Below, piece after piece: positions 43,676 to 52,159 of a stretch of DNA of 64,000 nt. Made by a program: the position numbers and the translations under genes. This DNA comes from Ruminococcus bovis (GTDB lineage: Bacteria > Bacillota > Clostridia > Oscillospirales > Acutalibacteraceae). Each line of letters starts with the position of its first letter. Position 1 is the first letter of the stretch. The stretch is taken from contig NZ_CP039381.1 of the NCBI RefSeq assembly GCF_005601135.1, positions 305,940-369,939 of the forward strand. The letters are read 5' to 3'. The notes below the pieces were generated by a model. The model was not told the origin of the DNA, searched no databases, and was given only the letters and a program-made list of their open reading frames with translations.

Positions 43676-44761
43676 TTAAAGAACAATGCCTGCACCTGTA
43701 ATGTGATTAATAGTAATTGTACCAACAAAATTATCATCATCTACAACAGGTAATACAGATATACTTTTATCTATCATAATTTTTAATGCTTCGATTGCCA
43801 TCATATTTGATGAAACAGTTGTAGGTGTTTTAACCATCAATTCATCAATAACAATATTATAAACATCAATTTCTTTTGATAAAGCTCTTCTCAAGTCGCC
43901 ATCAGTAAATATACCTAAAAGTTTTTTATCATCAACAATGTTAACAACACCCAATGCTTTCTTACTCATAACAACAATGGCATCCTTTAGTAGTGTACCA
44001 CTACAAACTACTGAATTTTCCTCATCTGTTTTCATTAAATCTTTTACTCTAGTTATTAACTTCTTTCCAAGAGCACCAGCAGGATGAAATAGAGCAAAAT
44101 TTTTCTCATTAAAACCATAGATTTTTGAAGCACAAACGGCCAATGCATCACCAAATGCAAGTGCAACAGTTGTGCTGGAAGTTGGGGCTAAATTCATAGC
44201 ACAAGCTTCCTTAAAAGGAGGAAAAACAAATGAATAATCACTACAACTAATAAGTGTACTTGTTGGGTTTCCTGAAATACCAACAAGTGTAGCACCTATC
44301 AGCTTTAAACTTGGTATAAGTCTTGTAACTTCTTCACTTTCACCAGAAAAAGATATTGCAATCACTACATCTTTTTTGTCAATCATACCTAAATCACCAT
44401 GAAGGGCCTCAGCAGGATGCAAGAAAAACGATGGAGTTCCCAAACTAGCCATAGTCGCAGCTATTTTTGTTCCTATATGTCCCGGTTTACCCATACCGGT
44501 TATCACAACTTTGCCCTTACATTCACAAATAAGTTTAACAATATCTTCAAACCTACTATCAAGAGAATTTTTAACTAACTCCATAGCAGCAATCTCATTT
44601 ACAGATCCTAACATAGCATAGAATATGCTTTTGATACTAAAATCTATTAATCCGGTATGGATAGCAAATGGTATTGTTACCATTGCTATTATCCAATAGT
44701 TTAAGAAAAACTTTCCTAAATGGGTTAAAACCTTTTTATACATTGGTAAAATTTTTAGCAT
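43676..44761 (-). CDS. KpsF/KdsD-type sugar-phosphate isomerase fused to acyltransferase remnant
   Basis: The C-terminal 300 residues are an arabinose-5-phosphate isomerase: a SIS domain (GMGKPGHIG about 89-97, SFSGESEE, LAPTSSTT, HPAGALGKK) and two CBS domains (about 235-361). KdsD supplies D-arabinose 5-phosphate for Kdo-type sugars. The usual GMGKSGHI has Pro in place of Ser. Residues 1-57 do not belong to this family: they read as membrane segment LNYWIIAMVTIPF of an acyltransferase whose N-terminal part sits upstream in another frame (44597-45017). The fusion appears to have replaced the native start; ATG 44761 has only a distant GGAG. A stand-alone start at 44614 or 44584 has no clear ribosome site. 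Confidence 0.82.
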   Translation of the reverse strand: MLKILPMYKKVLTHLGKFFLNYWIIAMVTIPFAIHTGLIDFSIKSIFYAMLGSVNEIAAMELVKNSLDSRFEDIVKLICECKGKVVITGMGKPGHIGTKIAATMASLGTPSFFLHPAEALHGDLGMIDKKDVVIAISFSGESEEVTRLIPSLKLIGATLVGISGNPTSTLISCSDYSFVFPPFKEACAMNLAPTSSTTVALAFGDALAVCASKIYGFNEKNFALFHPAGALGKKLITRVKDLMKTDEENSVVCSGTLLKDAIVVMSKKALGVVNIVDDKKLLGIFTDGDLRRALSKEIDVYNIVIDELMVKTPTTVSSNMMAIEALKIMIDKSISVLPVVDDDNFVGTITINHITGAGIVL

Positions 44762-45017
44762 TTTGTTGTGAATAAAATGCTCCTATACCACTTAGGAAAC
44801 AATATATACAAACACATATTTTCCCAAAATTAGCTAAATAATAATGAATATTAGGAACAACTAAATCAGGCAAGGATAAATATGTAACATCTAAATTATT
44901 ATGTAATACAAACAAGTGATAATATACCATAAATAATATTGCTATACCTTTATTCATTTTAGTATGTATTTTTGTAAAATCATTTTGAAAATTATCAATT
45001 ATTAATTTATTATTCAT
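44597..45017 (-). pseudogene. Frameshifted, truncated acyltransferase-3 gene remnant
   Basis: From ATG 45017 (AAGGTG upstream), 93 codons encode KGIAILFMVYYHLF and GKICVCIYCFLSGIG, the first two helices of a membrane O-acyltransferase, then stop at 44736. The next family segment continues in another frame from about 44750 (KKVLTHLGKFFLNYWIIAM...SIFYAMLGSVNE). One frameshift near the A-rich stretch at 44740-44750 explains this. After about 140 family residues the sequence passes straight into the SIS-domain isomerase, so the C-terminal two thirds is deleted. An intact acyltransferase lies at 61151-62209. Confidence 0.7.
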
Positions 45018-45023
45018 TACACC

Positions 45024-45524
45024 TTATCCAAAATCATACCCTAACATATCCTCAATTAATTCTCGTACTGCACCATCTCCACCATTTTTTGTAGAAATAA
45101 AATTACAACACTCTTTTACCTTGTTTACTGCATTAGCAGGACAAGCTCTAACCTTACACAACATCATAGGTGGAATATCCAAAATATCATCACCCATATA
45201 GGCAGCCTCTTCATAAACACCTTCTGAATTCAGTGAATATCCATACTTATCCATAATTTCCTTGATTTTGCCTACTTTATCTCGGGTGTTTTGAAATATC
45301 ATATCTATGCTTAATTCTTTACATCTATTAAGCAAAATATTTGAACTTCTGGCTGTTATAATCACAGGCTTTATACCTAATTTAGGAAGAATATCCTTAA
45401 TTCCACATCCATCTTTAGCATCAAAAGCCTTAAATAATTCACCGGAATCAGACATATAAATCTTTCCGTCAGTTAATGTTCCATCAACATCAAGAAAAAG
45501 AAATTTAATTTTACTATAATCCAT
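45024..45524 (-). CDS. KdsC-type HAD phosphatase (copy 1)
   Basis: A 166-residue capless HAD phosphatase. LDVDGTLTDGKIY carries Asp12 and Asp14, followed by VIITARSS, a Lys in RDKVGKIK and YMGDDILDIPPM. It is related to but distinct from the copy at 43180-43662; ITARSS replaces ITGKNS, and an insert around 110-118 is specific to this copy. It directly follows the aldolase gene (five bases), suggesting that it dephosphorylates the aldol product. Possible substrates are Kdo-8-phosphate-like or nonulosonate-9-phosphate-like acids. Confidence 0.85.
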   Translation of the reverse strand: MDYSKIKFLFLDVDGTLTDGKIYMSDSGELFKAFDAKDGCGIKDILPKLGIKPVIITARSSNILLNRCKELSIDMIFQNTRDKVGKIKEIMDKYGYSLNSEGVYEEAAYMGDDILDIPPMMLCKVRACPANAVNKVKECCNFISTKNGGDGAVRELIEDMLGYDFG

Positions 45525-45529
45525 AATAA

Positions 45530-47158
45530 CTACTTCTCTAACACATATGAAAATTTTGACTTTGTAATAAAGCTAATTTTCATATTGCTTTCTTTTGTAT
45601 ATAAGAAATCCTCCAACATAGAGGAAATATCCTTGTTTAATTGCTCAGGGTTTTCTTTAACATTAGATAATTCCAACTTATCATTTGCATAATTTTCTTG
45701 ACTTGAATTACTTGTACTGTATCCATCCATACCGGCAATTCCTACTGAAGCAACATTAAGTTGGTCCAAAAGTCTAATAAGCATTATAGTTGAGTTCTCC
45801 ATATATTCCCAACCACACTTATTAAGTCTGTTAAAAGAAACTAAATAATCATCACCGGATACTTTTTGGGTAATATTAGAAACAACAATCTTTTTTGTTT
45901 CATTGAACTTTTCGTTTTGTTTCCAATAACTATATCGTCTAACATTTCCGAAATAAACATAATCAACATTTAAACCCTCAGGAATAAAATTGATAGATAC
46001 AACCAAAGGATTACTTAATTTATCAATATAACTTTCAATACGCTCTCTCTCATCTTCGACAGATTTACCGGGAGCTATAATCACAACATCTTTACCTGAG
46101 AAAACTTTCTTTAAAGATTTTACGGTATCTTCATCATCAACTTCAGAGTTAAGATAATCAATATATGTTTGCTCAAGTAAGTCATAATGATAACGCTTTC
46201 TTGGAACAGCTCCGATTTTGTTTAATATGTATCTTATATCCTTTGAACGAATACTGCTTTTCTTAGTTAAATAGTCAATATTGTTGACATGTGCACTGTA
46301 ACATCCGGCAATGAAAAATGAAGTTGAATAACCCCATGAACACTTTGTCTTAATATTATCCATATAGTTATCAATAATATCCAACAAAGCATCAATATCA
46401 TAGGAATAGCCTAATTTTTTAACCATATATTCAGCGACAAGTTCAGTAGGTGTATTACCGGCACCTCTGCCCATACCGGAAACAGTGGTATCAACAACAA
46501 CCTTTCTCAATCCGTAACTCATTCTCAAGAATTCCTGTGATAAAGCATTTGACATTTGCATATTGTTATGAGAATGGAATCCAATTCTACTAGATGCCAC
46601 AAGATTATGGTCAATTAAACTAAACACTCTTTGCAAATCTTCAACATACATTGAACCAAATGTATCTACAATGGAAAAACAATAAGGCTCAACTTCATTG
46701 ATGTCTTCAATAAGGTCAATTATTTCTTTATCTGTATAACCTAGAATATCAACCGGCTGAACAAACACTTTGTAGCCTTTTTTCTTAATAGTTTTGCAAA
46801 AATCAATTACATCTTTTCTTTCTTTTTTGAAGAAACATGCACGAACAGCATCAAAAGACTTACCGGTATATTGGTCCAGATTGCTTACAGAATATCTACT
46901 ATAATCTGCCAAAACAGTAAACAAAGTACCCTGCTTATCTTTCGGTACAAATTTCTCAGCATCCGCACCATTTAAATAAACAGTTTTGCCTTCTCCAAAG
47001 CCTTCATTCTGTAAAAAGCCCATTTCAATAATATCAATCTTTGCCTCTAACAATCCATGAATCATACCGTTGATTGTATCATTTCCAAATTTCTTGTCTA
47101 TTAAATATGCTCCATCTCTTAATGTACAATCCAATAATTTTGCATGATGATTACTCAT
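45530..47158 (-). CDS. DRE-TIM pyruvate-aldolase-like enzyme with C-terminal DUF115-like domain
   Basis: Residues 1-310 form a DRE-TIM metallolyase barrel: LLDCTLRDGAYL (Arg14-Asp15) at the start and GFHSHNN with metal ligands His195 and His197, as in 4-hydroxy-2-oxovalerate aldolase and HMG-CoA lyase relatives. Residues about 345-520 are a separate Rossmann-like domain beginning DVVIIAPGKSV, resembling the neighbouring DUF115 protein. Such two-domain proteins occur in polysaccharide loci, but the reaction is not established to my knowledge. Between a cytidylyltransferase and KdsC phosphatases, it is the best candidate for the carbon-carbon bond step making a 2-keto sugar acid, in place of NeuB or KdsA, neither of which is present. 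Confidence 0.75.
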   Translation of the reverse strand: MSNHHAKLLDCTLRDGAYLIDKKFGNDTINGMIHGLLEAKIDIIEMGFLQNEGFGEGKTVYLNGADAEKFVPKDKQGTLFTVLADYSRYSVSNLDQYTGKSFDAVRACFFKKERKDVIDFCKTIKKKGYKVFVQPVDILGYTDKEIIDLIEDINEVEPYCFSIVDTFGSMYVEDLQRVFSLIDHNLVASSRIGFHSHNNMQMSNALSQEFLRMSYGLRKVVVDTTVSGMGRGAGNTPTELVAEYMVKKLGYSYDIDALLDIIDNYMDNIKTKCSWGYSTSFFIAGCYSAHVNNIDYLTKKSSIRSKDIRYILNKIGAVPRKRYHYDLLEQTYIDYLNSEVDDEDTVKSLKKVFSGKDVVIIAPGKSVEDERERIESYIDKLSNPLVVSINFIPEGLNVDYVYFGNVRRYSYWKQNEKFNETKKIVVSNITQKVSGDDYLVSFNRLNKCGWEYMENSTIMLIRLLDQLNVASVGIAGMDGYSTSNSSQENYANDKLELSNVKENPEQLNKDISSMLEDFLYTKESNMKISFITKSKFSYVLEK

Positions 47159-47163
47159 TTATA

Positions 47164-47826
47164 TCACTGTTCCTTGTTAATAATTTCTTTATAGACAGCT
47201 TCAGCTATCTGTAAATCTTCAGGATAATCTATATCCACACATTCCACACCTGAAACAATAGTAAGATGTGGGTTAATGCCTATTCTTCTATTATACTTTA
47301 AAAATGTTTCTTTAGCAAACACATATGCAGCAGATACTTCATCAAATATAGGCTCAAGATCTTGTGTTCTAGGTACATTTTCCGGATCAAAGTTAAATGG
47401 TGTATTATTCTTTGTCCATAATAACTTTTGAATTTTTTCTGCTGTAAATGATGAGTCATATTCACCGGACACAACTGCATTGATACATTCTTCAAAATGT
47501 TCTACAGAAACAAATGGTGAAGTTGCATGAGAAACCATATATATATCAGCATCTACCAACTTCATAAATTCATTGATAATATCATTAGGAGTAGCTGTTT
47601 TTGTATCTAAAAATTCAGGTCTTTTTAAGAATTTAACACCGTCAATTATATATTCTTTAATAGCATCATTGCTACAAAATACATAGACTTCATCTAATCC
47701 TTTAACTTCCATAAGTGTTTCCTGAATAATCTCAAGAATACACTTTCCATTATAAAAACGCTTAGTGTTTTTACCCGGTGTTCTCTCATTATTCATTTTT
47801 ATCGGAATAAATGCTACTGTTTTCAT
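47164..47826 (-). CDS. CMP-sugar-acid synthetase-like cytidylyltransferase
   Basis: A 220-residue nucleotidyltransferase of the NeuA/KdsB superfamily. IPIKMNNERTPGKNTKRF (about 7-24) is the CTP-binding loop; FLKRPEFLDT, the HATSPFVSVEHFEECI segment and a C-terminal VDIDYPEDLQIAE match acylneuraminate cytidylyltransferases. It should couple CTP to a 2-keto-3-deoxy sugar acid. The usual loop begins IPARGGSK; the divergent IPIKMNNER form is common in uncharacterised capsule loci. It starts in ATGA overlap with the DUF115 gene and is followed five bases later by the aldolase gene. Confidence 0.85.
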   Translation of the reverse strand: MKTVAFIPIKMNNERTPGKNTKRFYNGKCILEIIQETLMEVKGLDEVYVFCSNDAIKEYIIDGVKFLKRPEFLDTKTATPNDIINEFMKLVDADIYMVSHATSPFVSVEHFEECINAVVSGEYDSSFTAEKIQKLLWTKNNTPFNFDPENVPRTQDLEPIFDEVSAAYVFAKETFLKYNRRIGINPHLTIVSGVECVDIDYPEDLQIAEAVYKEIINKEQ

Positions 47827-48629
47827 TTTTTACTATCCTCTATTTCTTTAAATACTTCATCTAAATTTTTTCTAACAAATACTTCTAATTTTCCACCACG
47901 AGTAGCATTAAAAACATTTATTCCTAAACTATCACAAGCAGCTTTAGCATCTCTATATGCCCTAGTGTTTTGTCCCATATCGTGAGAAACAATATCCTTA
48001 ATATCATTATCGTAGTCATCACAAAAATAATCTTTTGCGTTATCATCTACAATTGTTTCACCGGATTCATTAATAGTAATGTGATAATTATGATCAACAC
48101 CAACTAAATAAATATCCTTAAATCCCATATAAGCTGCAATATTAATACAAGTAAATGTAACTGTACCACGAGAATCCATTTGTACATCGATCTCTGTTGA
48201 AAAACTGTGTGGATAATCCTTATTTCGATCATAGTTTGCTTTGAAATAGTATGCACCATCAATGTCTATATTATTGTAAAAATGTAAATTTAAAGGAATA
48301 AATTTCAATTTTGATGGAATATTATTTATCTCATCAATGCTTTCATTGAAAATATTGATATCCTCACAAACGTAAAAGGATGGCCTCCAATTAGTCTCAT
48401 CAAACATCTTATAAATTCTATTCATACCAAAAGAATATTCATTATTTTGATATATTTTTTCTAGATCATCACTAGTTAAACTAGGACCATTAGCAACTAC
48501 GAAACATCTCTCTCCTTTGTGAGAATTTTTAATTTCTCTTAGCTTTTTTCCATACTTACTTTTTTGTATATTTGTTAATATATACCCTTGATATCTAGCA
48601 ACAATTGATTTTAATGGATTCATAATCAT
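47823..48629 (-). CDS. DUF115/Maf-like protein, candidate sugar-acid transferase
   Basis: A 268-residue protein. ERCFVVANGPSLTSDDLEKI (about 40-59) is the DUF115 core motif, with FGMNRIYKMF and IYLVGVDHNY further on. The fold is that of 6-hydroxymethylpterin pyrophosphokinase MptE; in flagellated bacteria DUF115 proteins (Maf) put nonulosonic acids on flagellin. Beside a CMP-sugar-acid synthetase it is a good candidate for the transferase that uses the CMP-activated product, but this is inference. It overlaps the flippase gene and the cytidylyltransferase gene by ATGA at both ends. Confidence 0.75.
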   Translation of the reverse strand: MIMNPLKSIVARYQGYILTNIQKSKYGKKLREIKNSHKGERCFVVANGPSLTSDDLEKIYQNNEYSFGMNRIYKMFDETNWRPSFYVCEDINIFNESIDEINNIPSKLKFIPLNLHFYNNIDIDGAYYFKANYDRNKDYPHSFSTEIDVQMDSRGTVTFTCINIAAYMGFKDIYLVGVDHNYHITINESGETIVDDNAKDYFCDDYDNDIKDIVSHDMGQNTRAYRDAKAACDSLGINVFNATRGGKLEVFVRKNLDEVFKEIEDSKK

Positions 48630-50176
48630 ACTTTCTTTCTAAATTTATTTAATATTTTTTTTACAGGGACAACAAAAATATCTTTTTCATACTGATTCAT
48701 TATAACAATCCAATTATATAATACATAAATTACAGCATATGCAAGAATCCCTATAAACAACACCTTAACATTATAAAAATCAATAAATTTTGAAATTAAC
48801 AATGTTATTATACACATTATAAAAGGTCCTATAAATAATGGCAACACACTCTTCCAAAATCTTGGAATATCTAGTTTTATTTTTTTCCAATAATACCAGT
48901 TCATAACAAAAAACTGTCCGATAACAAAAGAAATACCTGACACTACCGCTGCACCAACTATTCCAAATGGTTCTACACATAATATTGTGCCAACTACATT
49001 TACAATTGCTATAGCTAAATAAACAAGAGATCTAAATTTATGTTTATTCTGAGCAACAATAACATTCATAGCAATGTTCTGTATTAACGGAACACAACCT
49101 GGTATCATTGTAACAAGTGCAACCCAATAGGCATCTTCATATCCCTTACCTGCCCAAATATAAATAAAAGGCATACCAAACGCAATAAATCCCGAACAAA
49201 CTAAGGTAACAATATAACACTGTAACCTACCCACGCGAATCATTAAATCAGTCAATTCTGTGTTTGAGGCATTTTTAAACACTAACATATTTACTTTAGG
49301 AGTTAGAACATTAAGCATTCCTAAAGAAATATTAGTCATCATACTGCTAAAAGTAGCACCTATGTTATAAATAGCAACCCCCACTGTAGCAAGTGCTGGA
49401 ACAGATCCTATTATTAATGTATCTGTTGAATTATAAAGTTGATTTACGACATTTGCCAAAAACACCCAAAAAGAAAATAGTAATATTTCTTTGATTAATT
49501 TTTTAGGCATATTATTATATTTAGGTTTTAAATGTAAGTTCTTTCTAACGTATATTATATAACATATTTGCACCAATATAGTTAATAGCAAACTTGAGCA
49601 AACTAAACCTATTGACTTATATCCCATAAATAGAACTACTAGATTAGCTATCGGTGTAACAACTGTTGTTATTATATTTACACATTGAACAAATAAAAAT
49701 CGTTCATGAGAAGTTACTACAGCATTATAAGGCGATGCTAAAAAGCCAACAGCTGTATTTACAGATAATAGAATTGTAAGAATTTGCATTCTTTGTAATT
49801 GATTATCTGAGTCTAATGAATCTGAATAAAATATTCCTAGATTAAGAGAAATTATAACTCCCACTAACAATGCTAAGAAAGATATTATAGCAAACACTAT
49901 ATTAAATAAACCAAATATATTTTGTTCGCCATCTTTATCACCTTCAGCTCTATACTTTGTAAAATATCTTACAACAGCTGAACCTATACCAAATGAGATT
50001 AGTGATAAGTAGCTAGTTACACTACTTGATAATCTATATAAGCCAAACTCACTTTGTCCCATTAATTGTAACATAATAGGTGTATAGAACATAGGAATAA
50101 GCGAACCTATTGCCATATTTAAATAAGAAAGAATTGCACCCAGTCTTACCTGATTCATATTTCTATTCTTCATCAA
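48626..50176 (-). CDS. Wzx-type oligosaccharide flippase
   Basis: A 516-residue MOP-superfamily membrane protein with 12-14 helices. The N-terminus LGAILSYLNMAIGSLIPMFYTPIML and ELGEYGLY-like SEFGLYRLSSS are typical of polysaccharide flippases. It would move the finished undecaprenyl-linked repeat unit to the outer face. It overlaps the preceding glycosyltransferase gene by 14 bases and the DUF115 gene by four. Together with EpsG (54849-55991) and the priming transferase it makes this a Wzx/Wzy-type locus. Confidence 0.9.
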   Translation of the reverse strand: MMKNRNMNQVRLGAILSYLNMAIGSLIPMFYTPIMLQLMGQSEFGLYRLSSSVTSYLSLISFGIGSAVVRYFTKYRAEGDKDGEQNIFGLFNIVFAIISFLALLVGVIISLNLGIFYSDSLDSDNQLQRMQILTILLSVNTAVGFLASPYNAVVTSHERFLFVQCVNIITTVVTPIANLVVLFMGYKSIGLVCSSLLLTILVQICYIIYVRKNLHLKPKYNNMPKKLIKEILLFSFWVFLANVVNQLYNSTDTLIIGSVPALATVGVAIYNIGATFSSMMTNISLGMLNVLTPKVNMLVFKNASNTELTDLMIRVGRLQCYIVTLVCSGFIAFGMPFIYIWAGKGYEDAYWVALVTMIPGCVPLIQNIAMNVIVAQNKHKFRSLVYLAIAIVNVVGTILCVEPFGIVGAAVVSGISFVIGQFFVMNWYYWKKIKLDIPRFWKSVLPLFIGPFIMCIITLLISKFIDFYNVKVLFIGILAYAVIYVLYNWIVIMNQYEKDIFVVPVKKILNKFRKKV

Positions 50177-51185
50177 CGCTATTCCTTCCTAACAATCTAA
50201 AAACAAATTCTATTATCTTAACAATCCTATAATTTTTAGATAAGTATGCTAATTTATACAAAATATTAGGTTTATAAGACATATTATTGATTGCCATAGT
50301 AAATTCTTTTGATTTTAATATTTTGTTATTAATCTTAATCTTCTCTTTGTTTGATACATTGTTTTGATTACTAAAAGTATTTTTCAATACAACTTCATAT
50401 TTAAAGAAACAGGAATTATAGTATTTTCCAAACTGACTTTTATCACAATTCCATTTATTCAAATATTGATACATAACAGAGTTAATTTTTTTGTAAATTT
50501 CAAACATATCTTGATAATATTTTTTTGATAGAGAGTTTTCATCATCCTGTAAATAAAAATATAATTCTTTATTAATCACCATGATATTTTTGTTAGTATA
50601 ATCAAGATAGAGGAAATTAAAAATTAAGTCTTCTCCCAATGATAAACTTTCATCAAATTTTAAATTATTTCCTTTTATTATATCTGCAATATATAATTTA
50701 CATACAGGACCGGCATCTAACCACTTTTCATGCAAAATCATAATATCCTTAACTGTATATTTTTTAAGATTAGTCTCAGATGAAACTTCTTTACAATCAA
50801 TTTTCTCACTGTATTTATCTACTGTTTTAAAATAACACCAAATATTATCTACATCATTATATTTTTCTTTTATCTCAATCAAAGTCTTTAGATAATCTTT
50901 ACTTACATAGTCATCACTATCAACAAAGCAGATATACTTTCCTTTTGCTCTATCAATACCAACATTTCTAGCTGATGATACACCACCATTTTCTTTATGT
51001 ATTACAATTACTCTGTCATCTTTTTTTGCATATTCATCACATATCCTACCGGAATTATCCGGTGAACCATCATCAACTAAAATAAGTTCAAAATCAGTAA
51101 ATGTTTGATTTAATATGCTTTCTATGCAATTTTTGACTACATATTCCACCTTATATACCGGAACTATAACACTAACTAAAGGCAT
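50163..51185 (-). CDS. GT2 family glycosyltransferase
   Basis: A 340-residue inverting GT-A enzyme. VSVIVPVYKVEYVVKNCIESILNQTF opens the domain, LVDDGSPDNSG binds UDP, and FVDSDDYVS is the DxD-type metal site (about 88-96). The rest is a variable acceptor region ending in basic residues. It is the third of three consecutive GT2 genes with very similar N-terminal domains, probably from duplication. Sugar specificity is unknown. One base separates it from the GT2 gene upstream. Confidence 0.9.
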   Translation of the reverse strand: MPLVSVIVPVYKVEYVVKNCIESILNQTFTDFELILVDDGSPDNSGRICDEYAKKDDRVIVIHKENGGVSSARNVGIDRAKGKYICFVDSDDYVSKDYLKTLIEIKEKYNDVDNIWCYFKTVDKYSEKIDCKEVSSETNLKKYTVKDIMILHEKWLDAGPVCKLYIADIIKGNNLKFDESLSLGEDLIFNFLYLDYTNKNIMVINKELYFYLQDDENSLSKKYYQDMFEIYKKINSVMYQYLNKWNCDKSQFGKYYNSCFFKYEVVLKNTFSNQNNVSNKEKIKINNKILKSKEFTMAINNMSYKPNILYKLAYLSKNYRIVKIIEFVFRLLGRNSVDEE

Positions 51186-51186
51186 A

Positions 51187-52158
51187 CTAAAAACCTATTC
51201 CTAAAACACTTCGAATTTTACAACATATATAAAAATTAAACTTAGCTAATTTATAATACTTTCTTGAACTATCGGTAACACTATTGATTTCATCAGTAGT
51301 AAGTTTACATCTGTTCTTATAATCTCTAATAATTTTACAAGCCTTTTTCTTATCATTACCTGACATAAACTTTAGAACACTTTGATAAGCAAACATACAT
51401 GAACCGTATAAATCCACCTTTGCTTTAGTAGTTAAAGTTGGGAAATTCTTTTCAATATAAGCCTGTCTATTCATTTTTCCTTCTAAAGCGTCAAGTCTTC
51501 TTATATTATACCCATTACCCATTATACTACCATTTCTCTGAAAATAGTAGTACATAGTTTTATTTATTCTAGTAACTTTCTTAGCTTTGCCAAACACTTG
51601 ATAAGTCCAAAATTCATCTTCATTTAATTTACCAACTGCATATGGAATATCAAGTGCAACACTAGACTTATATAACTTATTCCACACATGTTGTTTAAAT
51701 GGATTTTCACTAATTAACCCATCTAAAGCATCCACTGTTTCATAATTAGTTACTTTTAAATCGTCTCTATATTCGTCAAAATTATTATCTTCATAGAACT
51801 TCACAACACTACATTCAACAATATCACTGTCATTATCAATCATAGTTTGAAAAAGTGTTTCATAAAAATCTAATGAAATATAGTCATCACTATCAATAAA
51901 GCTAACATACTCACCGGTTGCAACTTCCATACCAACATTTCTTGCATCAGAAAGTCCACCATTTTCTTTATGTACAACCTTAATTCTGCTATCTTTTTTA
52001 GCATAATCATCACACATTTTAGGACAATTATCCGGTGAACCGTCATCAACTAATATGATTTCTAAATTTTTATATGTTTGATTTATAATGCTATCAACAC
52101 ACCTATTAAGGTAATCTTCTACATTATAAATCGGTACTATAACGCTGATTAAAGACAT
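51187..52158 (-). CDS. GT2 family glycosyltransferase
   Basis: A 323-residue GT-A enzyme with SVIVPIYNVEDYLNRCVDSI, ILVDDGSPDNCP and FIDSDDYIS. It is closest in the window to the downstream GT2 at 50163-51185: both read NQT..(NL/DF)EIILVDDGSPDN and HKENGG(L/V)S(D/S)ARNVG. The central part (HVWNKLYKSSVA, NEDEFWTYQVF) matches the capsule GT2 subgroup. Donor and acceptor are unknown. Confidence 0.9.
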   Translation of the reverse strand: MSLISVIVPIYNVEDYLNRCVDSIINQTYKNLEIILVDDGSPDNCPKMCDDYAKKDSRIKVVHKENGGLSDARNVGMEVATGEYVSFIDSDDYISLDFYETLFQTMIDNDSDIVECSVVKFYEDNNFDEYRDDLKVTNYETVDALDGLISENPFKQHVWNKLYKSSVALDIPYAVGKLNEDEFWTYQVFGKAKKVTRINKTMYYYFQRNGSIMGNGYNIRRLDALEGKMNRQAYIEKNFPTLTTKAKVDLYGSCMFAYQSVLKFMSGNDKKKACKIIRDYKNRCKLTTDEINSVTDSSRKYYKLAKFNFYICCKIRSVLGIGF

Positions 52159-52159
52159 T

